Origin: Primulina eburnea
Lineage: Eukaryota; Streptophyta; Magnoliopsida; Lamiales; Gesneriaceae
NCBI RefSeq assembly: GCF_022965805.1
Contig: NC_133105.1
Span: forward strand, 5,022,001-5,086,000
Direction of reading: 5' to 3'
DNA length: 64,000 bases
The notes beneath the pieces are model-generated. The model was not told where the DNA came from and did no database searches. It saw nothing but the letters and a program-made list of their open reading frames with translations. Both the position numbers and the translations under genes were made by a program. Every line of letters starts with the position of its first letter. Position 1 is the stretch's first letter. Shown here piece by piece: positions 35,886 to 46,800 of this stretch.

Positions 35886-38464
35886 ATGCGTCCGGCACTA
35901 CTCCGTCAGCTTAGTATCGGCGGCCTGGGCCTCACTGCAATTTCATATGTGGGCATAGATTACCTACGCCACCTATCGCCGCCCTGGCACGAGCGGCTGC
36001 AGCCCGTTCTTTGGGCCGCGTTTGCTATTGCCGCCGTTATGCGCGTCGTGGTTTACAAGCACTGGTCTTTGGAGCTACGCGCCGCCATTCCCTTTATCCT
36101 CTCGATGATTCTTATGCTCTCAGCTCTTCTCTTTGAAGCTATTTCTGTTCGATCTGTTACAGCTGTTCTTGGGCTCGAATGGCATAAGTATGTCTACCAA
36201 AAGAAGATTATAAATTTGAGTTTGTCTGTGGAAAGCCCTAGGACTTCAGCTATTTTTCTTGCCATTTTCTATGTTTTGGGAAAAGGCTCTTTGAATTTTA
36301 TGGTTTATTTGGTTGCTGCATACTGTTGCGACTTTCTCACCATGACTGTGATCCGTGTGATTTTTTTTTTTAAAAGTTCAAAATTTTACCTTTAAGCTTT
36401 TGATTGAGTTTTGGGATCTTAAAATGTAAGTGACGTGAATGGAACAATTTTAATTGTGTTTCGTCATATTACCTTTTTATTCTAGATGTGGGTGTAGTTG
36501 GTGTTTTCAAAAGGGGTTTGTTATATATGGTTAGTGGTTTATGTCTGCACTGAGATCCCACAGTTAGATTTTGAGAGTGCATTAAATGTAAAACTTCCAT
36601 TTTTCAGCTCGGAGTTTTTAATGTTGCTTCAAAAAACCTTCTTTTCTATGGCTTTTTATCTTGGATTTGTGGTTTCATTAGTTTATATTAAGTTCTGGAG
36701 AATATTGTGTGACCGTAGGAAGCAATATATCCCCTAATCAAGACTCTACATTTTAGATCACACATAAAATGGGTAAACTATGTCTCCTTAAACTTTGTTC
36801 AAATATAGCACGAAATGATTATGAAAATTGATTGTATAACGGGCTTCCTAATTTTTGATAGTGCTTAGGCACCTCTTCCTGATGTCGGCCAGTGGTTGTT
36901 TCTTGCATTGAATGACAAACTGCCGCCAATGTTGGTTGATATTTTGAGAGCTCGTATCATTGGATTGCACCATTTCTTGATGTTGTTTATAATGCTTGCA
37001 TTCTCGGTATTATTTAACTCCATCGAAGCGCCTGGTCTAGGCCTAGGTGCAAGATACATGTTCACCATGGGTATTGGGCGGCTTCTTCGGGCGATAGCTT
37101 TTGTGTCTACAATATTGCCTTCACCGCGCCCGTGGTGTGCCTCTGCTAGGTTTAAAGTCGCTCCACAACCTCATCGGTGGGCTGAGAAGTATTATACTCC
37201 ATATGCTACAGATTCTAATGCTATACGACACATCATTCAATATGATTTCGCTTATGGTATCTCATCTTTATTATTCTCTTCAGGATCATATGTACTCTAC
37301 TGTTTCGGAAACTTGTTTATACGTCCTGAATCTTTAGTTCATCCAGTCTACGGTCCACCATCATAGGTGCCCTACAATTTGGTCTTCTTCACGTTCTTTT
37401 GTGTAGTTTGGAGTGACAGCAAATATGGTTTTGTTTGCATATTGATAATTTCAGTCCCAAGTATATTGAATGAACCAAGTTCACCCTCATGAGAGTGAGG
37501 TTTATAATAATTTGTTCTTAATTGGAATGTTTAGTAACAGTTTCGTAGTTTGTATGACATTTTTCTGGTTCTTTAATAAGAAATTTTTTAAGTGTTTTGC
37601 ATTACATGATTTGGTTTTAAGGATGGAGCATCTACTAGAAAAATAGGTCAGTAGTATAGGAATGAGAGTCTGCCATTATAGCAAAAATGATAGCTAATGG
37701 TGTACGTAATTCGAAAATTTCAACACTTCGTGGAAATCTGGATAATTCTGTCCATCCTACTTCCCAGCTGTTGCAGGAGAGCATGGCCAGGATTTCCAAC
37801 CTCAGTGGGGGTCGATGAACTTTCTTGCTGATTTTCTTCGCCCTACAGCTTCTGAGGCATCTTCGTCATGGCTCAATCTTTGGCAAAAAAGCTGGAGGTG
37901 GATGCAACGACCTACTATACAGTGGCCATATGCTTGTTGCAGTCTTGACAGCTATGGCCTGGACAGTACGTATACAAACCGATAGCTTTCACTGAAAAGC
38001 CCCAGAATTTGTGTGAATTTTCATTATTGATCAATCCCCTTCGCCTCGTTTCTTGAAAAATTATCGCAGGAAGCTTTGGAGGGTTCAGCTCAACACTTAT
38101 CTGGATCCTCGTGTTACATAGTGCCCAACGAGAAATCCGGGAGCGCCACCATTACAGTGTGGATTGTATCGTAGCCATCTACATGGGCATATTTTTGTGG
38201 AAAATAACCAGTTTTTTCTGGCCGACGAAGAACACTGCTAGAGATAGGAGGCTAAACAAACTCGCGGAAATACAGAACAGATTGCCACAAGCGGCCAAAG
38301 ACTCGGATATGGATGAAGTGAGGGAACTTCTTAAAGAGGTAGAGTTGAGCAGCCAAGTTAGCCGGAAACCGAAAAGCAAGGCTATGTGGCTGTTTTCGGG
38401 TGCAACCATTTTCTTCACGCTTGTAATAGTATTTCTTGGCTTCACATTGACAAGTGATGGCTGA
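35886..38464 (+). CDS. Sphingomyelin synthase-like membrane protein (PAP2_C), damaged
   Basis: Four exons: 35886 to about 36187, 36869-37256, 37777-37965 and 38070-38464. Exon 1 encodes three hydrophobic segments after MRPALLRQLSIGGLGL. Exon 2 has APLPDVGQWLFLALNDKLPP and RARIIGLHHFLMLF. Exon 3 carries CNDLLYSGHM and exon 4 HHYSVDCIVAIYMG, the two catalytic histidine motifs of the sphingomyelin/inositolphosphoceramide synthase superfamily, which transfers head groups between lipids in Golgi-type membranes. The closest relative I recall is Arabidopsis At1g43580. Three one-base lesions are visible. The exon 1 donor reads CATAA|GTATGT where an extra G (AAG|GTATGT) would restore phase 0. Exon 3 has A6 at 37885-37890 where A5 keeps frame. 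Exon 4 starts GAAGCTTTGG where GAAGCTTTTGG would keep frame. It may be a young pseudogene or carry homopolymer errors. Confidence 0.7.
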
Positions 38465-39297
38465 TTTGGTTTGTCCATTCGATTTTACCAAGAGATGAGA
38501 GGTTTCCGGTTTGTATGTCATTTTCTACTATTTTCGAACTTTTCTATAAACCGATGCAAGTATTGTACTGACCTCTTTACTATAAAAGCATTAGCTTTCC
38601 GCTTCCTTGAAATCCCAAGTTTTTTTTGTAACTAAAACACAAATTTATGTTTTCATTTTTCGGATAAAAATTTCATCCTTACCAGCAAATTTCAAGTTTT
38701 ATCCATTTGCGAATCTATTTCTTTTCCTGTTTTTTTATCAACACATATTTATTACTTTAATCTAGGATACAGGTGTAAACTGACGGTGCCTTGCCTTAAC
38801 GAGCACTCCAGGTTTGGTTGCTTCACAAGGCTGATTGCTTTATCGTTTTGAAGTTAAGCTTTTTGTTTGTCTACATTTAAAATATATATATATATTCTCT
38901 CTACTTTTCGAATTAATACTCCATTTTTCCTGAAAAAAATTTACTCCTTCTCGCGGAATCACCACTTTTATTCAAATTCTAAGCTTCCCAGAAATATTTA
39001 GTAATTATATCTTACATTAGCTTAATACAATATATCTTTAAAAAATTATAAATATCTAATACAATTTTTTTTGAAATTTATTCAAGTTTTTAGTATAGTT
39101 ATTTTTCGTAATTATTAAAGCACCAAGTTTGTTCCATCCCGGTATCCCATTTCCCACACGCCAAAGTCGTATTCCCCTCTATATATTTCCAATTCACACG
39201 CTTTTCATATTAAGTCCTCTTTCTCGGTGATACTGAAATAGCAGTTTAGCTCTCCCGACTCGACTCTTCATATATATTTCCATAGAGAGCGCCGGAA
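38465..39297. other. Intergenic gap between SMS-like and thioredoxin genes
   Basis: AT-rich, with a short TA run near 38883-38894. The part just upstream of 39298 (TATATATTTCC near 39181 and 39271, CT-rich leader) is the likely thioredoxin promoter. Nothing else is recognised. Confidence 0.5.
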
Positions 39298-41132
39298 ATG
39301 GCCGTTTCAGTCTCGCCCGCAGTAACCAGAACCGCGGTTAAATCGCCGCAGTATGCTACATCGGCGAATGTGAAGCTTCCGCTATTCTCTTCTCTTCAAT
39401 TTCCAAAGGAGCTCCGTATGTTGAATGATCGGAGCAAGCCCCTGAAATATGAATCTAGAACCCGAAGCCTCACGCTGGTATATGTTAAAGAACAAATTTT
39501 GGACCTTTTTTTTATTTAATTTGCTTTGGGTTTTGGTTAGAAATTCATTTGAAGGTCTTTTGGAATTTATTTTTATTATGGGCTGATGGCACCTTTCATT
39601 TTCTTTCTTTGCTTTTATGTGATGGATTCTTAGTTCGAAAAAAACTTTATGTTGTACGAATGGATTGCGCTGTGCGTGATGTTAGGTGGAATTCTTTCTT
39701 ATGTTGTTCGTGTTGTTCCTTGATTTCCCTGAAATTGAGAACGCTGTGATTTTCCTGGAGATGAGAGCCATTTTTATTTCTTGATATTTCAGTTAAAGAG
39801 AGATTCTGAAAATGCAAAATGTTGTGTTCTTTTTTAAAAAAAAATGGATTTCTTATGATGCAGTTGGATTAAATTAGGTTGATTTTTCTCTCAACATCGA
39901 TGTAGATAATGTTGAATTATAATGCTAAGACTTCATATTCTTTCGAGTCAAGTGACTCGTGAAAGTAAAGTAGCTGATTGATTCACAAGCCATAAAGGTC
40001 GTGAAAAACAATAAAGAGGAACATTGCACTTTGTTGTAGTTTACAAGGATGAGGCTTGTACTTCTATTTATAGGAAATTGTGGGCATGAAGCATTTTAAA
40101 GCAGTCTTTATTTTTCATCCAAAAGAAAGGAAACCTGAAGATAATCCAGGAAAAATAAAGTTCTGTACACGAATAGTTGACGGTAACTAGGTTGTTTATC
40201 TTTGTCATTTCTTTGAGCTATCCTAGCTTCATTTGTCTCCATACTTTGATGTAGAAAAGGTTGGATTTAAAAATCTTGGATATTTAACAGTTTTGAGTGT
40301 TATTGCATCAGGTTGCATCAAAGAAGGAGATATTTTCTTCTTTTGACGAGTTGTTGGAAAAATCTGATAAACCAGTGTTCGTCGATTTCTATGCAACTTG
40401 GTATGTCTCTTTCGCTTCTTTCATCTCTTGTAGTTTCTCTATCAGACAGCCATTGCCCCGATTACCTGTTTTGGTTTTTACGGTTATTCATTATGATAGC
40501 AAAACGATCAAGTTTCAACCACAAATCACCATGCTAGAATACTAGGAATACTGTGCTCAACTCGTGTAGTTAGTACGGATGCTGACTGCTGTCAACTTCT
40601 TACTTAAATTTATATCGAGCTTGATTCAGTTTTTGATCTTTCTAGGTGTGGTCCTTGCCAGTTCATGGTTCCCGTTCTGGAAGAAGTGAGCTCTTTAATG
40701 AAAGATAAGATCCAAGTGGTGAAAATCGATACCGAAAAGTATCCCACAATTGCAAACGAGTACAAAATTGAGGCTTTACCAACTTTCATTTTGTTTATGG
40801 ATGGGAAACCATGTGATCGATTTGTAAGTGTTATTTTCATTTCATTGAACTTCTTGAATGCTTGCTTAGCATCTACAAAGTTGGTGCTATCTTTAAATAT
40901 TAACTACCGCGCTTGAGAAAACCTGAGTTGCGAAATAGTGTGAGATGGCTAGAAACAAGAAACGTATGCTGTTCACATTAATGATTTAATATCTGATACC
41001 TTTTTTAGGAACTGTTTTCAATTAAATCCATTATTATAAAATATATTTATATATGTCAAATTTCAGGAGGGTGCGATGGCTGCGCAGAAGCTCATTGAAC
41101 GCATCGAGACTTCACTCCAAGTCAAGCAGTAG
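39298..41132 (+). CDS. TRXY: Thioredoxin y, chloroplast precursor
   Basis: Four exons: 39298-39477 (60 codons), 40312-40400, 40646-40823 and 41067-41132, with GT-AG junctions and consistent phases, giving 170 residues, the usual size for precursor thioredoxin y. Residues 1 to about 60 are rich in Ser/Thr/Arg and poor in acidic residues, like a plastid transit peptide. The thioredoxin fold follows: PVFVDFYATW, active site WCGPC (about 90-94), VKIDTEKYPTIA, the cis-proline loop EALPTFILF and a final helix AAQKLIERIE. Thioredoxin y reduces plastid targets such as peroxiredoxin Q and methionine sulfoxide reductases in defence against oxidants. The Y subtype is judged from KEIFSSFDELL and the C-terminal SLQVKQ. 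After the stop, AAAG|GTGAGA could open a 3'UTR intron. No lesions are seen. Confidence 0.9.
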
Positions 41133-43883
41133 TGGCAAAGGTGAGATCTAGTGCATATAAATAGTAGTCAAACAAACACACACACACGCGCACAAGAAAA
41201 TGGTATGGCTTCAAGTGAGTTACCTCTACTGCTATGGATATGTTTTTATTTTGCAACTCAATTACAGAAGCATTCTCCTTATTGTTGGATCGGCTGATGG
41301 ACGACCACCAAAATTTGTTGCAACAGCATTACAAATTCATTGCTGTGTCAAATTTTTAGTTGGTTTCTTTCTTCCTCCCTGGTTATGCAATGGGATGTGT
41401 GTATTTGTACACAGAAACTTTTTTATATCCATAAGAAAACCATCAGATATTCCAAGTTATTTTCTTCATTCCTTACACTTGACTTATCAGAAATCCGGAA
41501 AATTGTATTGATGTGATTTCAGCTACAGATTTTATATAATTTATTAAACTCGGAACGTACAATACGACTGCATATGGACTCATAACATGACTAAATTTGG
41601 AAAACACGATTTAATCTTTTTATTGGTGTGGCAAATTTATAAATACAATGAAATTGAAAAAAAAAAAAAAAGTTGCAATTTGATATATTTGACATCAATT
41701 GTTAATGTAACATGAAATGTTGCCTACGTTTTAGTTCCCTTTGTTTTTGGTTATTTTTTAAGACGGAGATTGCAATCGCCCTAAGTTAAAAATTAATAGT
41801 TTTTTACAATGCATCATAAGTTTTTTTAAAAACTAACATATCTTACTCGTAAGGATTTTTATACCTAATTTTAAAACATTGTCTTTAAATATCCATTGAT
41901 TTGAGGGTTTTTTTTTTATATTTCACGGGGTTGTGATGTAACTTGCTCTTATTTCAAAAGTTTAAGCTCATGAAAAATGTCAAGATAAATAAATTTTACA
42001 CTTTTTTAGGAAATGCAGTGATCGATTACAAAGTGAAATTAAATATTAAAGCAATGTGTGTTCTTTGTTCCTGAAATCGATATTTTTTTCCTAATACAAA
42101 ATCAAATATCATTTACCTCAATAATTTTAGTCATGATGTTTTCCTGAAATACATTTACATCAATTTCTATACTTCATAGCAAAATCATTATATTTAATTC
42201 GAATTTTCGTTATTCTAAAAGTATTCTATATTTTAATCTAATACGTTATATTTTAGAATGTCTAACTTTAATTATCACCGCAAACACTATAAAATTTATT
42301 AAACAAAATCCAATATAGTTTAAGCTAAATAATAAAAGATATCTTATTGGAAAAGAAGTCCAACATACTAAAACCATTTCTCTGAGCATTTATTCAAAAT
42401 ATTTCGCCCACATCACAAATTCAAAACACGAACATTCGTCCAGAGTTTTTTGGGACTCAGCTTGTGACGTATTCATTTCCTCCATTTATGTTGCTTACAA
42501 ATATTTGTACAAAACCATAATTTTGTAGCATATATAAGTTCTTTAAATGTGATTTTTTCACAAAAATTCTATGAAAAGATTACGATTCTATTTTTGTGAG
42601 CGTGAAAGAAGAGTAGGGTCTATGAAAAGATTAACATTCCATTTGGTGAGCGTGAGAAGAGTAGGGGGTTGCGAGGGAATAGATGCTCATCCTAAAATTG
42701 TGGATGGTCCACACATCAAGACTAAAGTGTAATCATCAATGCTGATGAGATTGGAATTGAGTTTTCTTACATACTATAAGTAGCATATTTCATCTGCAAG
42801 TGCTGATGTTTGGAGATTTTTCGACATTACAGTCTTCAAATGGACATATTTGTTGATTCTTCCTATGATTTTGTTGATCATCAACACATTGGAATGAGTA
42901 GTCTCCAGTGAACAGTCTCACTTATCTCAATCACAGTGAGACGGGTCACCCCTCCCATATTCACCATACAAGTATACCTTAGCCAGAAAAGCAATACTTT
43001 TTCATTGATTAACCAATAAAGATCCGTCTCACAAAATATGACCCGTGAGACCGTCTCCAAACAAAGTTTTTTGCCCATTGGAATTATGTTGGTCGAATCG
43101 TGGGGACCTTTTTTTGGCAGACTTTTATTTGCATTATGGGTGATTGATTGTTCATTTATATCCATTTCTCAAAGGTTGCATGGGGAAAAAGAAAAGCTTC
43201 CCACCATTATTCTTGTATGGTCGATACTTCTGGCTTCTATTTTAACGTTAATGTGGTCCCTACTAGATGATTGTGGGTTGAATTGTAATAAATTTTTTTA
43301 AAAATAGTTATATCAAAGTTAAAAAAATATCACTTCTCACTGTTATATTGTCTTTAAGATCTTTAGGTAAAATAACAATTTAATTGTCATGTGATCAAAT
43401 AAAATATTTATCTGAATTAAAAACAAGAAAATACGATAACGTTATATATATGTGCATATTGTATCTCCTGTGAACTTTAAAGAAAAAGATAGTTGATTTT
43501 CATTTAGGCAACAATAAAAAATGAATAAAAATGGATATAAATGTAAATTGATTTAGAAATAAACATGAGACAACTAGCGCAACAGATGCTCAATCATCCA
43601 AGTTTGATCTCTAATTGGTCAGAAAAAAATGCAACCCAAACATTAGATAACCAAAAATAACAATGAACAATCATCCAAGCCCTAGTCAATAATTTCAAAC
43701 AGACTCTAAAAGTTCGCGGAGAGTTTAGAAGTGATATGTTCTTAAATATTGGCATGAGGTAAGCAAACACAGACAGTATAATATCCACTCAGTTATCCTC
43801 ATCTTACAGCAGAAAAACACAGAACTAACACAGCAAAATTACCCAAATCAAGAATCGAAAGACTAGTGCCAAAGAGAAAACAA
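41133..43883. other. Intergenic region between convergent genes
   Basis: It contains the 3' flanks of the thioredoxin gene and of the minus-strand giant gene. There is one diverged GTGAGAC-family MITE (42896-43072), a poly-A run near 41657 and otherwise AT-rich sequence. Open frames at 41200-41511 and 43038-43301 have no recognisable domain; the second overlaps the MITE. Confidence 0.55.
42896..43072 (-). mobile_element. GTGAGAC-family MITE, diverged copy
   Basis: Minus orientation. GTGAGACGGGTCACCC, ATATTCACCATACAAG and the end ATGACCCGTGAGACCGTCTC mark the family; the middle is diverged. Confidence 0.6.
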
Positions 43884-46800
43884 CTATTTCCATATAACAT
43901 CCTGCAAGGCCCGTCTTTTCGTTGGTCTAACTGTTGTATTATCACCAATCTGTGATCTTTTAGTATTAGGTGCATTCTCCTTCATGTTGTCTGCCAGGAA
44001 AAGCTTATTAGGCGTTCCATGTATCAAAATGGTTCTAGCGTTCTTCTTCGCAGCAGAACGGTCATCCTTGATATCGAGCTCCTTCCGTCCTCCCAAAGTC
44101 TCATTCGTAGCTGTGTAATAGACAAACATTGAAGGTTCTGTAAATCATCGCGTGCAATCAAAACAGATTTAGACTGTAATACTAACAAAAAGATGTTTTA
44201 ATTTAATACCTTCGTCAGGTTCCAGAAATAGTATTGATTCATCTGGTTCTTCACTTTCTTCACCGATTGATGGTTTATCATTTTTATCATCAAAGCAAGC
44301 AACTCTTGCATCAGTAACCCTTTGAGACTCATCTAAATTATTGTGAAGGTTGGCACCAGAGTCATTGAGAACTGCTACAGAATATTCAGATTCAAGGCAC
44401 TCTTTTATGGTATTGGCCAGATGACTACACTCATAGGCAGATGAATCTGAGAAAGTTCGGATATCAGTTTTGAGGTCTTCTATCGGATGAAATTCAGACG
44501 TGGAAAATTGTTGCGGAACCCCTCCACCATCAACCTCCTGATTGTCTTTCATATTGAAATTTGAGGTTTCCACATTGGTTATTTCAGTATTGCTGCATTC
44601 ACTCTCTTCAACAAATAGATGTGTTGCTAAACTCTGAAGCATATCAGGTTTGTCACCCCAGAAAGTGGATACACGTTCTATGACAAAGAAAACTAAAGTC
44701 GTTAAGTCATATCTGAGTTGCTATTAAATGCAGGTTATGATAAATGACAACAGAATAAAAAGCCTTAAAAATCGTTGGCGGAAACAATACACAAGGAAAC
44801 TTGTTTAACCTGCAGTGGTAACCATGTTATGTACACTATAATGCTGTAAGACTCTCTCCTCGCACGTCTTCTGAATCCCATCAATGGTTGAAAGCATGTT
44901 ATTATCAAGAGTGTAACCAATATAATGGTTTTTCGATGAGGCCATTTCCATATCTTCTTTTTCTGTAACTTTGTCATTTTCATGGGAGGCCTTCGACAAA
45001 ATACAGGGAGGAGAATCTAAAAAAAGGAAAAAAATCCATGATTGTCTAAAGAAAGGAAACAAGTTAGGCAATTGTGATGATTACCATACTAACGGCTAAC
45101 CATAAATTAATTGAACGTTTACAATCAACCACAAAACCTCATATACTCATTTTATAGACTTGTGAGTCTCCAAGAAAAAAAATTCTAACTGCTTCCTATA
45201 CTTGGTCGGATTTCTTGTCATCCCTGTTTGATTAATAAGTCACTAAAATATGATATCTGCTTTGATTTTTTCTTGGAGCATAGCCCATGTTAAGTGAATA
45301 TCATCATGATTTTGTATTTTATTGGTGAACGTATCACATTATACATTTATATAAATACAAAAGAAAAAGGAAAGGAAGAAGAAATGTCAAAACGGTAAGG
45401 TGGAAAAATACCACCCCTCGTATGGATAACTTCAAAATTAATTCAGCAATAATGAACAACTCAAATTACCTTTATGTATCTCCAGATCTGTCTCACCGTT
45501 GAAGCTGCCCATATTTGCTACTTTGGGATTCAGATTTTTCTCAAAACTACCCTCCATATCATTACCCTGTTTAAAATCGTTGTCAGTTATGCCAGGTAAA
45601 TCTCCACTGCTTGGTGTTATTTCCCCTTCATATTTAACATAATCTGTATCCCCATAACGGTGGTTCTCTACCAGATTGAAATCTAATAACATTTCAGCAC
45701 TTCCTTTGCCTGCACGTAAATTCTTCAAGCTCGGGCTAATAATATTTTCCTCACTTGATTTACTGTCATTCTCTGTTGCTTCCTCATCAAAAAGGGATTG
45801 TCCCAAAGAAATCATATTTTCTTCCCTATGTTTTTCAGTTGCAGAATTAGATTCTTTTATGCTCTCACATGTGTTTTCTGTACATTGATCTTCGCAGGCA
45901 TCAAATTTAGCCTCAGAAAAAACAGCGCTGGAGAAGATATTTTCCACGTCAAAACTCTCAATCTCATTTACCTCTTCATTCCTGATATCTTCCTCGATGT
46001 CTTCAGTTACAGAGTTAGATTTTTTCGTGTGCTCACCTTCGTTATCAATACAGTGCTTTTCTTTGTAATCCAATGTAGCTTCAGAAAGAACTGTACTGGA
46101 GAGATTATTTTCCATCTCAGCCTCATTTACTCTCTCAACCCCGATATCTTCTTCATTTTTTTCAGCTATAGAGTTAGATTCTTTTATGCACTCACTCGTA
46201 TTTTCAGTCCCCTGGTCTTCATTCCCATCATATTTAGCCTCAGAAAAGATAATACCGGAGTATGTTTTTGCAACCTTAGAGCCCATATCCTCATTTACTT
46301 CTTCATTCTCGATATCTACTACATTTTCTTTTGTTAGAGAGTTAGATTCTCTCATTTTCTCACCTGTATTGTTAGTCCAAGACTCTTCATTGGCATCATA
46401 TAGAGTCTTGGAAACAACTTCATATGAGCAGGTATTTTCCACTTCAACAACATTTATCTCTGGAATCTTTATATCTTTTTCATGTGCTAGCATTAAATTT
46501 CCAAGGCCTGAGTAGTTATCAAGTTCATTTCCAGAAACTTCCACCTTTTCATCAGAGTTGGCTTTAGTCACCTCATTTTCCTTTGTTGTGCCAAAGCATT
46601 CCCCAAACGAAAAATCAGCTCTTTCAGCATTTTTTTCACAAACCGAGATTTCATCAACCTTGCAAGAAGCCGCAAACTTGATTGGTGTTGCAAAGAGAAA
46701 CTGGAGTTGATATCCTGTATATATGTTCGAGTGATAAAAATTCCACAAGAATGATAAGACATCAAAATGAAATTATAAAACCAATCAATTTACCTTCTTT

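Noticed and set aside
36498..36737. 79-residue hydrophobic frame in the first intron of the SMS-like gene
   Set aside because: It has no family match and lies between the two well-defined exons; it is AT-rich intron translation.
41200..41511. 103-residue frame just after the thioredoxin stop
   Set aside because: It has no recognisable domain. It probably lies in the 3'UTR or a 3'UTR intron of the thioredoxin gene.
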